Source: Ophiothrix spiculata
Lineage: Eukaryota; Echinodermata; Ophiuroidea; Amphilepidida; Ophiotrichidae
DNA length: 25,801 nt
Assembly: GCA_000969725.1 (NCBI GenBank)
Contig: JXSR01S011222.1
Reading direction: 5' to 3' (one strand)
Position 1 is the first letter of the stretch, and each line of letters begins with the position of its first letter. Below the pieces are notes generated by a model. It saw only the letters and a list, made by a program, of their open reading frames with translations, did not search any database and had not been told where the DNA came from. Both the position numbers and the translations under genes were made by a program. Of this stretch, positions 1 through 13,000 are shown piece by piece.

Positions 1-14
1 AAGAAAATCTGTAT

Positions 15-41
15 ATTATTTATTTATTTATTTATTTATTC
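15..41. repeat. (TTTA)n microsatellite
   Basis: About six tandem TTTA units. Simple repeat with no other content. Confidence 0.9.
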
Positions 42-126
42 TTTATGGGGGATTTGATGGAGATTTTTGATGGTGATTTTGAATCACAGAAAGCCTCTTA
101 ATGCCTTGGTCACATAACCATCGCTC

Positions 127-559
127 GTTGACCTATGTCTGGTAATCGGAAGGAACTAGCAAGCCGGAAACATTGGTTTGACATGGGTGTTTGCTTGCAT
201 TGTCCGGTTGGTCATCGGTCAGCTGCTGGTTGTTATGTGACCAAAGCATAATACATCGTTGACAAACTGCAAGGTTTAACTCCCCATGCTTTTGGTGCCT
301 CCGGCTCACAAACACTGCCCGGTCTGCACATGAAGTTGACCAATGTCTGGTAATCAGAAGGAACTAGCAAGCCCAAAACATAGGTATGACATGGGTGTTT
401 GCTTTTGTTGTCCAGTTGGTCATCGGTCAGCTGCTGGTTGTTATGTGACCGTAGTATAATATATCGATAACAAGCCGCAAGGTTTAACTCCCCAAGTTAA
501 ATCCTTGTGGCATGCTTTCAGTGCCTCCGGCTCACAAACATTGCCCGGTCTGCGCATGA
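127..559. repeat. Tandem direct duplication, two units of about 208 and 225 bp
   Basis: Unit 1 (127-334) and unit 2 (335-559) both begin gttgacc and share blocks such as ggtcatcggtcagctgctgg, ggtttaactcccc and gtgcctccggctcacaaaca. Unit 2 carries a short extra block near 496-512. Identity is high, so the duplication is fairly recent. A further inverted scrap (tggtcacataacca, near 112) faces ggttgttatgtgacca inside unit 1, hinting that the unit itself came from a foldback element. No coding sense is visible. Confidence 0.85.
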
Positions 560-1007
560 ACACAATGCTTCAAGTCACAGGATGATGTCATTCAGTCTAT
601 ATCCTCTTAATTTCAGCCTGGAATGATGCCGTGAACATAACACAATCTTGCCCAAAGACAAGTGTGACATGGGTATCAAGAAACATGGTACAAAACTCAG
701 AATCTATGACCCTTACTCTCAGGGTGATAATTTGCAACCAACTGATGCAAATATGAGGGTTCTTTTCTCTCTAAGTTGGCTATATTTGTCCTATTTCCAC
801 TACAAACACATGTACAAACTCATATGAAAACATGGATGCAAACATATTTTGTTGATAACAATTTATTGAAAACATGACTCTTAAACTTTAGATTAAAATA
901 ACTCCTGCACATTCAGGTTGTCATGCAATATATTTCTCAGGAAAAAGCTCTAACAAAGCAAGATAAAATGCATTTGCAAGATTTTTGCAAAACTGAGTTG
1001 TACTTAC

Positions 1008-1079
1008 ACTCATCTGTACAATCGACTGGCCCACTATCCTGGCAAAGCCTTGGTTGACTTCAGCGGTCCATTTTAATTC
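1008..1079 (-). CDS. RNF17: RNF17-like exon I, SN-like flank continued
   Basis: 72 bp, phase 0-0, acceptor ttattttctgcag, donor gtaagt. It encodes exactly 24 codons including ELKWTAEVNQGFARIVGQ and ends IVQMS. The W-x-x-E-V...F..I-V pattern is the helix after the P-N-N loop in extended Tudor domains. The gene continues left of the window in phase 0. A MITE (1134-1477) lies 54 bp upstream of the acceptor. Confidence 0.82.
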
Positions 1080-4000
1080 CTGCAGAAAATAAAGACATGT
1101 AATTCTTTTAATGTTTAATTGTGTTCCAATGTTAGGCCTAAAAAATTGTTGTGTTGCCCTTTTCTGACCGACCCAAAATCTGGCAAACATTGGGTTAGGA
1201 TTTTTTTATAATTTTTTTCTATTAATTTTTTTGTTTCTAGCGCAGAAACTCGCAAAAAATGTGTTAAATTAACACATCTTTGGTGTAATGTCAGAAATAC
1301 CTAAAAAATGATCTTGCTATGTCATAATATGACTTTAACATGCATTGTTTTAAGAGATTTTAAAGCTTACAATCTGTTTCGGGGAAATAAAAAAAAAAAA
1401 AAAAATCTCAACTGACTGATCCGACTTTGGAATTTTTCCCCAAATGGGCAACACAACAATTATTTTTTTTTTGCCCTTATTTTTTATGTCAACTATATTG
1501 TCTCCCTGAGCCCTTTTTAATTTTGACACATCTTCCTTGATAACCACCAATCATGTGCTTCTCCTGTTCATCCTGCCTATATGAACACAAACATGGCAAA
1601 TAAAATGGGGTTATGTTTGGGGTCTCCCAATGTTTTTGGATGTGCTGGGTGACACCATACAGGCCTACCAAAGTAAAAAGGAATTAGAATACATGCAGTG
1701 TTCGATTAACCAGAAAAAAGTTACATAAAAATCTACCTGTACAAAGGAAATAACCTGCAGAAATTAACAATCACAATTTTAGCATTCTACAATTTTAAAT
1801 TTACCAGTATATCTTCTAAATGTTGATGCTGATCTTTCAAAGAATTTTGTTTTATCTTATGTGGGCAACATAATAAATGTACTCTTTTTAAAGGTTTTTA
1901 AAAGCAAGACACCTCATCAGTCCATTATTTCATTTTCATTTTTCTAATTTACTTTTTCACAGAGAAATTACAGGGCCAAAATGTTACATGCAAATGTGCA
2001 AGTAGGGGTTGTTGAAAGCTCCCTATTCAAAGCCAGATTCACCTTGAAGGCGGTAAATCGAACACTGAATATAAAGTGCACCGATGCCAAAGGAAGTGTT
2101 ATTTATTGACCAATAAATGTCCAATATTGATTATTAAGGGCAATTCTAGCAATCATTGTAGAGCAAATACTTCCTTTGGCCTTGGAAGGGAAGCATGGAT
2201 CCAGATGCCTGGGATCAGTCACTTTAATATATTTTTTTATTTCACCAATAATATTGTAATGCTTCAGTCCTGCTGGGCATGCTGACATCCCAGAATTGTG
2301 CGGTATGTGCAGCCCAGGGGGTTAAAGCTTGGTTTGGGTAGGGACTTGCCACTACAGGAACTTGAATTACAACCCATACAAATGCCAATTTTAAGGAAAA
2401 GAGGACCCATCCACGTACCAAAAATCCCAAATTTGAGTCAAATTTATTCAAAAATCAAAAAATTTCATCCAAACTTGAGCTATTTTGGCACAAATTTTAG
2501 GATTGCTGGAATTTCAAGGGTTGACAACAGACTTCTAAGGGTCTGGTTAGTCCAGTGTAATTATATCTTATCTTTGACCAATCAGTTCAGAATAAATATC
2601 ACTTGGTCACGTCACGTGTGGGGGGGGGGGGGGATGGGCTGTCAGGATCACAATGCCTAACTTTGAAGCATCGGTGCAAATTTTGGAAAATTATGAAAAG
2701 TAGACCCATCAAAATACAAAATTTTGTGTAAGGATTGTTTGAAATACCAGAGAGCCTTATTTTGCTACCAAAACACATCCAACACATTCCTAGTATAACC
2801 ACTTTTGTATTTTAGCCACCCCGGGCTGTGCAGTAGGATTGCTAGAAGTTTAAGGGCTGACAACAGACTTCTATGGGGTTTGGTTAGTCCAGTGTAATTA
2901 TCTTTGGCTTCTATCAGTTCAGGATAAATATTATACTTAGGTATTCAAACACGCTAGAGTTGTTCATTGCAAATCAACAACGATGCATCCCTGCGTCCGC
3001 ATATTTTTTTATTGCGTGAGGGTGGCTTTAACTACCTAAGCGTGATAAAAAATACTTCAAAACATTGGATGCAGAATTGTTGATTAGCGCTGAACAACTT
3101 TGTTGCGTGTTTGAATACCTTTCAACAACAAAAATCTACCTGAAAACATATGAATAAATTTCTAAATGTTTTCAATTTAATAGATAACCTACTCATCTTC
3201 ATAAAAATATTAACAGAATCTGAAGCAAAATGCTAGTGTTAAAATGTTTGTTGCTTTGTCGTTTGAAACTGTTCCCAAGTGCCAGTCCTTGCACGTTCCC
3301 GACACGCGATGTACAGTGCGCCTACATACATGTACTGCGTAAGTGCACCTCCATGTACGCTGTGCTGTGCTTGACGCGCTTATTTGCATATCAACTGTGG
3401 ATTCATCAGAAATCAACAATGGTGCATTCCCGTGTAAGATACGATGAATTGTTGAATGGGTCACATTGGGGGAGGGGGGAGGGAAACGGGCTGTCAGGAT
3501 CAGAGTATAGCTGCCCAGCAGGACTTTTCTTCATATTAAGTGTTCACCTAATCAGACACAATTTTTTCTAATTATCTGGCATAAACCCATTCAGAACAAG
3601 ACATGACATTACAGAAAATAAGCAGAGGGAGTAACTCTTGTGTATGGTGACAGTCACAAATCTCGAATTTTCAGCTAAACCACTCTGACCTTCGTCGAAG
3701 TTGACAGTCCATTTACAGATGAAGGCTATAGAGTGATTTAGCCAAAAAATTGTGTGAAAAATGGTGCTCTGATTGTCACAATAAACATATTTGTTATTTT
3801 GATCATGTTTACATGCTGGTTGCATGTCTTGCAGGGTTAATATGTTCCAAGATAGACTTGCCTCTTTGCTGCATATTTACAGGTCAATTTCCACACAAAA
3901 GACACAGAAATAGATTTTAGAGCACAGATCTCGGACTTTGTAAACCAGTCTGTGTAATGGCATAGTCAACCATGGAACTCATATTGGGGGTATTCAGGCA

Positions 4001-7000
4001 TGCTCACTTCCAGCCAAAATCAACTCTCAAGCACCGAGATTCGGGTGCGCATACTGACAAATGATACGTCAACCTACGCACAAAGCCTGTCTGTGTGTTT
4101 TCAATAATCAGGCATCACAACAAGATGCGTTGCATCATCGGAAAAAATCCGAATACGCCCAATTTAGTCCCATGCCGGAATAAAAATGGAGGCAAGTCTG
4201 CGAACTCCACTCTAAATCTATGGACACCAAGCTTTTTCTTAAGCGGGCGCCAGGCGATTTTTATCCAATAGTGGAGTGCCACGATCTATACACCCAACGG
4301 GGCTCGTTCAACTCATATTGCTACAAAAATTAGCCACCAAAATCGCAATGATAAACTATTTAAATAATTATCATAACGTAATTAGCCTACTAAAAGTTTG
4401 TCTGATTAATAACAACATAAAACAAAACAAAAGTACACCGCTATCTTTACAAACGCCTCTCTTTCCCAAGTGGGGCACTTTCACTTCGGAGCCGCATCAG
4501 TTATCTCGCTCCAAAATTAGACCTACCATTGTTTTCAATACTGAACCATAATGTGTAAGTAATAGCTTATGTTGCCATTTCATCATGATTGAGTTTCAAT
4601 GTAGGCTTACTGCATTTATAACCACCCCACCCCAGTTGAATTATCTGCTAAGTCATCAATAGATATAATCGATTCGATTGCTCATGCATTAAGTAAGCTA
4701 TTAGCGGTTATTTTGATTAGATGTTTCCCCGTGCTGCAAAGCCACTAAATCAACTTGCTACCCATGTAGATTAAATGGTCGATTTTGGAGACGTTAGTGG
4801 GAGTCTAGATTTGTCGCTGTCGTTGTGTTGGTATGCTGAAAGTATTATATTGTAATGAACAAAACCTTTTGACAACATTGGACCATATGTTGCTTAATCC
4901 CGGCAAATCTAAAACACGCTTTATAATATGTTACACAAATGAGGCAATGTGTTACGGGTACCAATATCGCCTTATTTGGGCAAATTCTTATGATGGCAAA
5001 AGGGATGTTCATAAAATAGCAGGATAGTTTGGCTTTGTTTTTGAGACATAATTAATCAGACACACTTTTAACAGGTTGATTACGCTATGATAATTATTAA
5101 AATAGTTTATCAAGGTGGTTTTGATGGCTAATTTTTTGTAGCATTGAACAGTTGAACGAGACCCGTTGGATGTATAGACCGTGGCACTCTACTACTATGG
5201 TTCCCGACTTTTGCGCCTGGTGGGGCAGAAAAATTGAGACAAAGGCGATGATATAGCGCCCGGTACAATTTTTTGTATCAGTATGATTAAAAATTTATGA
5301 TGCAAATGATTGGAAACCGTTGTTAGGCATCTTTTGAAAAATAGTGCATATTTATATGTGGATAATCAAAAAATTTCTTCTTTTATTGATAACTTATTAA
5401 TTTCCATTTAAAATGGGGATCAAATTTGGGAAACGGCTCCTGGTCCTGAAAAAATGGCTCCTGGTTCTTCGGAAATCTTAAGGACCAGGAGTCGCTTTTT
5501 TAGATTTCTGGCTCCTGGTCCATGTCAGCTTTAAGAAAAAGCTTGATGGACACAGTATATTGTACTGACCTGATTATTAGGCACGATATCCACCAGTGAA
5601 CAACACACGGCCATCTCAGGAAATCTCACCAGCTTGCTCCTCAATTTGCACAGTCTGTTAAAATAATAAACAAATTGATTACTACATGTTGGAAATTTAT
5701 ACCGCACCAAAACCAAACAAATATTTGCACTAAGGCGCATGAAAAACACAAACAATACAAAACAGTTCAATCATGGATTGCAAAAACAGTTACCGATTAT
5801 AAGTTAGACTGGAAAGATGATGCTTGAGAAGTTTCATGAAATTGTCAATTGAGGAGGCTGTCTTAATGTGCTCTGGCAATGAGTACCACAGTATTGATCC
5901 ATAACAAGAAAAAGCTCTATTGTAGACACTTCAGGTAATTTTTAAAGTAAATATCAAATTCTTTTAAATTAATTTAAAATGAAAGTAGGTGATCTAAGAA
6001 ATCCAAAATTGTTTGAATTTTTCAAATCCGACCTTCTGTTGTAAAGTTATGAAGGTTTTTGTATCACTATTTTAACTAATTTTGGAGAACGCAGGTCAGG
6101 GGATAAATCTTTTACTTTCTTTATTTTCGGCTAGCAAGGTCATGGCACCAATCACCGTTACACCGCTAGTCAATACACAGAGTAATTTGGTCAATATTCT
6201 AACTGTCTGAATGGATATTACACACACACCAGGAGTTATTTTGCAGCTTTTTGCACCCACACATGCGCAGGGTATTTAAAGATGATTAGTTCCACATGAT
6301 AAAGAGCTGATCAACAATAATTTAGGCGGAAGAAACAGGCGCAGAAATTTCACCCAAATAATGATTATTTTTGGCGCTTGTTGTTTCATTACATGTGATA
6401 AAGCAAATATATTAAAAAAATTATTGAGTGTGCATGGATGTCAACATAAGTTGTAGACAACGGAATTTGTTTATTCTTCACTTCCAAAAATATTTGTCAA
6501 TTTTTTAAAATTCAATAACTTTGCAACCACATATCAGAATTCTTGTCTACAAATAGGTGGGTGTGCATGGACAAAATCATCTCCCTGATAACATATTCTC
6601 AAATAAAATTGGTCTATCACATCTCGCAGTATCCAGAAAAACATCTGAAAAGGTGTCTAGAAACACTCAAAGTATAAAAACAAAACTATCAGGCCTATTT
6701 AAAGTCATGCCTGCTTGAATTAGAGCTATGTGTCAATGTGTGTGTAGGTCAGCGGTGTGAAATATAAACGTTCACCTACCATGTAGTGGGTAAATGAAGT
6801 ATCTATCTATTGGTTGAATTTTGTACCTATTAAAGGTATAGGTATTCTAATCTGGTAAAAAAAAATCAATATATACTTTTCCATATTGGAATGGAACCTA
6901 CATAAAACAATTGTGAAGTTTCATTTGTTAACCATGAGCCAAATTGATGCTATGGGCAAAAATTGGTCTCATAGTGACCTATAAAACCTACAGGATATTT

Positions 7001-10000
7001 TGACCATAACTCTTCAACGAATCATAATATGGATGATCTACAGGGGTTATGAGAACAATGTGCATTTAATGTGGTATTTCATGTATGTATGGTTTGTTTT
7101 TTCCAACTGAAAATGCATTCAGTTCATATATTTAGCTGACAACCTCTGGACAGCCTTGGTCTTTGAACGATCATGTATTGTCATATAACGATTAAGTATG
7201 TTACAGGCATTTCAACTCTCCTCAACACCTTTTTTAATCTTTCATTCTCTGAGAATAAAAAAAGTGATAGTGTTTCTAGAAATAAATTACTAAATTCTTA
7301 AAATATAAACTTCTGTTGTAATTCAGTGGTGAAAATCATGTTAAGTATAATATTTAACCTTCCAAAAGAATAAAGTTCACTTTTAAATCAACAGGTGTGC
7401 ATTTAGAATCTTGAACTTTAGGAAAATAGAAACACTGCTGACAGAACTCAAAAAAAAATAATTTGGCTGAAAAGTGTCTTTTTAGAGCAAGTGATATGAT
7501 TTCATTTGTTTGTTTGTTTGTTTTGATTCTATTCAGGGCTTTCTTTGATGCAAATACATTTTCACAAGGTTTCAAATCTAAGTGGACCATTGGCTAATGC
7601 CTTTAGTGTTGCAACTGCTATTTAAAAAAAATCACTGTCAGTGTTTCAATTTCAAACCGCATTACTTTTTTTATTTATCTGTATTTTGTCTTCATTCCTA
7701 GTATCTAATAGATCTAAGGGTGTGAATAATAAATCTTAATAATAAATAATTTTATTCCATAATTTGGAAGTTTTCAATTAAAACAACTTTTTATTGACTA
7801 AATAAAGCTCAAAAATATGAATAAGAATGAGATCAAAATGCGGGATGTCTATTGTGATAAAATAATGTACACAAATATAAGAAATTTAATCTGTTATGCT
7901 CTTAATACTGTGCAGCAAACAAAACCTTGCATTTTATTCTCTTAATGCAAGAGCGAACTTACTTGGAAATTGAAACTAGCTCTGTGTTCCCAAAGTCCAC
8001 ATACAATACTTCTATAATGGGCTCTGCAGGAGCCTCACTAGCAGGGGGCGTCTTGGATTCTTTAGGTGGTGATGACTTTTTGTTTGTTGCTGATTTTTTG
8101 CTCTTTGTTGGTGTGGATTTGGTACTGGATGCCTCAACATCCACATCAGAATCTTTTGTGTCCTCATCCTCTTTGGTCTTGCTGGATTCAGAATTGGTTT
8201 CTTCTTTGGGTGCTGGGGTCAAGAAAAGAAATGACAAGTTTGTTCATCATAGGGTAAAGATAAAGGGTCACAGTGCCCGTTTCTCTGTCAAAGAAAATAT
8301 GACAGATCTCGATTCTACTGTTGGAGTGATGGGTTCAACTCACCTTGTCCATGGTGATGCTGTGACTTTTCAAGCAATAAATGGTCAGAGTGGGGAAGAG
8401 CTGTCGGTTTTAATCTATAGGTCTCAGTTCTAACCCTATTCCTCTACAATCTTCTCTCCAAGAAGCTTACACGCATTACTTTGTGGAAGATCTTGAGCAT
8501 TTAGCAGAGATGCCACAGGGTATTCTAAAAAATCCAGAATTTTGCAAGCGTTAAGAGCCCTCGTGGCCGGGGTTCCAGGGGCCCTGTCTAAGAGCCCCTG
8601 GTGGGGGTCTTGGGGCAACGCCCTGCTTGGGGTCGAGGAGGAGGAAGCCCCCCCTGAAGCCAGAAGGCTCCTACACTTAAAAACCCTCTAGATACCCTTC
8701 TAGATTAGGTACTTACAAGGAAAAACAAACAAACAAATTAGGAGTACAAAATGCATGAATTCAAACATTTTCAACAGGATTGTAATCAGAATTTCAGCTT
8801 GATTTTAAGACAATTTTTTTCCCAAATATTTTTGAAATTTTAAAAATCCGGATTCCCAGAAAAATCCGGAAAAGTGGCAGATCTCTGATTTAGCTCATTT
8901 GGTAGAGTGTGGCGCTAGATCTGTATGCCATGGTCCAAGATTCGAATCCTGGAAGGCCAATGATTTTTCACTGACTTGCCATTTATGTTATTTAAAATAA
9001 TAATTTAACCATATTTTACCTTCTCTCTAATTTTTAATGCAAGTTAAATTCAAGATGCTTAAAAATCTGATCATCAATGAATCTTAAAACAAAAATCTTG
9101 GGCCTTCTTTGAGACTGGATGGCACTTATTGCTGTCCAGTTCATGGCCTGAGCGCATAACATTTCACTGCAAGTGCATTAATTTTGTTCCATTTCACTAG
9201 CAAAATAAAATGAAAATCAATTAACCAATAAAAGAAAACCACTTTTTAAAATGCGTTTCACAAAAATTACACATCAAGAATAAAAATCTATAGGAGAATC
9301 TAATTTCTCAAGGTTTCTCCACAGCAGGAATCACAGTAAAAATTAAAATGGCAAGGTCTATACTTTGATCAACACCAAATAGGCGGGCCTTTTCACATCG
9401 TGAATTGATACAGATAAGCGCATGCGTAGCTTGACACAGCACAACTGCAGGAGACACAGCGCGCGTTGTGCGTGTGACTCGCGCATCATTATCTACAGCG
9501 CGTGTAACTGGGATTATGTTTACTTGCAGATGAAGAAAAGCCTCATAATTCCCGCCTATTTAGTGTTGATCAAAGTATAGTTTATAGAGTATCAGTTAGA
9601 TCTAAATGAAAACTTAATATACTGCAAAAACTTTTAGACTAATATTGAAATCATTTAATTTCCTTTAAGTCATGAAATTTTGAATGCAACAAGTGCTTGG
9701 AGTAAACATGTGTCTGACCTCACGTAGTACGGAAGACTTTCTTTTCACGCAATCACCGTGTCTAACAACCAATCAAGGCACTCGCATTACATTTTCGTTA
9801 TCAATTATGTAATCGCACAGGCTATCATACGCACCCTGCAGATTTGATTTGTCGGAAATTTAATGATTTCAATAATACATTTATTTATACACATTTTGTG
9901 CTAAATTTGTCTAGCCGAAAATAATGTGCATTTAAACTGCACCATATAATTTTCATGTGTGCGAAAATGAGAATGCACACAATAAATATTGGCAGTGCAT

Positions 10001-13000
10001 GAAAATTACTCCTTATAAACTTCCTTTTAAAACAATACAGCAACAATTATCCTTACTATTATTGTTTCAAATAAATTTCGGAAACTGACAATCTGAACTA
10101 CTGCGCATCATGAAAATGTGACGCGCATCATGAAAATGTGACAAGCAGTACAGGACATTGTGAAGTACGCAACACCGTTTCCAATCAGTAATCCACACGA
10201 CATCATTCATGAATGGAAAGCGTTGCAAATTTGCATAAATTGTAAACGCAATTCTGCTTCAGAAGGCTCTCAATTATGATGTCTAAAATTGATTTGAAAC
10301 AACATTCTTATTAGTCAATGAGTGTGAATTCACTTCCTTATAAGGAATAATTGGCTATCCATTATGAGACAATATATGACAGTGCGTTAGCGTTACGCGC
10401 AGTGGGCCCGCGCGTTAAAAATTGCGGCGCGGTGTAGATGTACGCACACATCTGATGCAAAATTCTTTACTTGAATTGGAATGTTTTATATTTGAAAAGG
10501 GGTGTACGTTTTTACAATGATGTCTCTTTGTTTTTTGGCAAATAACTGACTTCATTCTTGATCTTAAAATGTCTCGAATTTTTGAGTAAGAATGAGAATA
10601 AAAGATAATATTTATTGTTTTGCCTGTCATCTATCGTCTCATAATGGATGGGCTTTTTTTTTCGTAATGGGCACCAAAAAAATGCCAATCCATTATGAGA
10701 CGATAGATGACAGGCAAAACAATAAATATTATCTTTGTTATGTGAAACTGAATTGTTTGTTTTTTGTTTATTAATTGTTTAATTAGAGAAGCTTAATTAT
10801 TGAAATCTTTGATTGCTACAGAAAGGGACTTTTTCTGAAAGATTCATTTTGCAATTTTAGGTGATTTCCCATTCTATTTTAATAGGCAATTGATTGCATG
10901 AAAATATCAGGTGATCATTGGGAATTCCCCAAAGTTTCAGAAATAGATTTGTTTACTTGAAAATATTATGATGCTGGGAAAATCCCTCACATTGAAGACT
11001 GTACAAATTATTATGTTAAATGTGGTAATGATGTCGTGGGGGAATTTTGGATGAAAATGTTGAAACTGTAGCACGGCCTGATCAGATTTGGTCAGAAGTG
11101 AATTTTACTTGATCGGAGTGAAATGGACTCGATCTGTTTTGTGTGGATGGATTCAAGTTGCAGTTATACAGATAAAGTTGAATTGTCTTCAACTTTTTGA
11201 CAACTTCAGGAGAAGTTGATTTTGGTGGATAATTTTACAGAGGAGTGGAGTTTGCTAATTAAACTTCGAAAGGAGATTGGAGATAACGATAGTTGGAGGA
11301 TTAAAGACAAACTGTTATTTTAATATTTAATTCCCGAGTGGATTATGTGCGTTGGATTCAGCTTTTAAGCCAAGTGGAGCTTCGTTTAAGGATTGCTGAA
11401 TTGTTGTGTGGAAATCGCCATTTGATTTCGCAAGGAAACTTTTGGATTTACCTTTTGCCAGCTGGATTCCGGAACTTGTGAATTGCAAGAATACGCCTAC
11501 AAGTTTTTTCAAGATTTTAATGCAGTGGACATTAATGAACAATCTCGGACTATAGCGTGGAATATAATATCCGGATCGCGCGGTTCTTGAAGCGGTATCT
11601 GTAAGTTAAGTAGTACTTTAAGACAACAAGCAAGTTTGTAAATTGAACCAAAACAAATATTAAAGTTTTAAGAAAGTTTTCAGATAATACTTTTCAGTGT
11701 ATTTTTTTGTATTTCATTTAAGAACCCGAAAGGTGAATTTGGCCTTGGTCATTTAACATCTCTGACCGTAACATCTTTTATTCTCTAAATGTTGCCACTC
11801 ACCTTCTGTATCTTTCCCCTCTTTAGCATCCTTGCTATCACTGCTCTCCTCCTCTCCATCCTCCTTCTTCCCAGCCCCTTCCTCCTCCTTCACACTAGCC
11901 TTGTCTTCACCCTCATCCTTACTGCTTTCTGCATCAGAGCTCGGAGAGGATTTGGTCTTCTTTGTAGACTTCTTCTTGTCCTCTTTGGCGTCGGGTTTCT
12001 TTGCCGACGCTGGGTCCAGGATGCGTTTAATCTTTGCTCTGTACCAGCGCCCATCCAGGTATTTGGCGCAGCACATCACACCTGTTAATATTGGAGTAAG
12101 AGATGATATTGATAAATAATCAAAAGGAGATAATCAAATATGTGACCGTTCATCTCGAAACGACCGTAAATGCACCCTTTTGTCATTTTAACCTTTTCAA
12201 ACAAAATAGAAAAGACCAAGGATTAGCTCTGTTGTGGGACGCCATTGCAGCATTTCGTGATCGGGCAGACTCGGGGGCTCTTCTGCTATGAACTTGCTCT
12301 TCTTGCTCTACTTTATCTATAAAATGATCAGAAAAATGATAAAAATATAATCTTAGTTTCAGACATTCAACACTAACCATAAAACTTAACATACACCCTA
12401 CCTGAAAAATCAATCCTTCACCCTAATCCTAACTTGACCTTAGCCATTCAACAAACCCTTAATCCATGGGCCGACTTCATAAACATTTAGCGATGGTCTC
12501 TAACCCTGTTTTGATCGCTAACTCAAAAACTGATTGCTATAAATAGCGAGACTTTTTAACAATTTAGCAATCATTTTTGAAGTTAGCCATATTGGGGTTA
12601 GCGATCAGCGCCCATCCAGGTATTTGGCGCAGCACATCACACCTGTTAATATTGGAGTAAGAGATGATATTGATAAGTAATCGAAAGGAGATAATCAAAT
12701 ATGTGACCGTTCATCTCAAAACGACAGTAAATGCACCCTTTTGTCATTTTAACTTTTTCAAACATTAACAAAGACCAAGGTTAGAATGATTCATTGAACT
12801 TTATTTGGCCTTAAGGCTACAGTCCCTAAATGGGTGCCATTTTTGCCAACGGCAACTTTCCTGCAACTTTTTACCTACTTACACATATCAGAATAATACA
12901 ATTTTTGGCGTACATATGTAATAGAGTCTATAGTTTATACATGAGACTTCAGTAGTGATTTCACAAATTACGTCAATAAACTACTTCGAAAAATGTACAC

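Larger units (their letters stand above)
12045..12781. repeat. Templated duplication: about 175-bp direct repeat flanking a copied exon-D block
   Basis: 12045-12220 (start of exon F plus intron) recurs at 12606-12781 with high identity. Between them 12225-12607 is a copy of 15621-16152 (part of exon D, its upstream intron and part of a MITE), in the same orientation. A two-base overlap (ca) marks the right junction. The layout X, foreign block, X fits serial template switching during repair. Confidence 0.85.

Noticed and set aside
4276-4551. 91-codon plus-strand frame as a transposon protein
   Set aside because: Most of it overlaps the inverted end of the 4250-5221 element and shows no known motif.
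7927-8433. 168-codon plus-strand open frame rich in Ser/Leu/Val
   Set aside because: It is the antisense of the low-complexity part of exon G plus intron. The minus strand has phase-consistent splice sites and a Tudor motif.
11789-12119. Plus-strand open frames rich in Leu/Ser/Phe
   Set aside because: Antisense shadow of the Lys/Glu-rich tract of exon F.
12183-12413. Minus-strand frame with KVEQEEQVHSRRAP as a second working exon
   Set aside because: It lacks the exon D donor and runs into duplicated intron, so it is a truncated copy.
12415-12470. Telomere-like CCCTAA words, also near 15797-15850
   Set aside because: Only a few irregular units that are part of the duplicated intron, not a true telomeric array.
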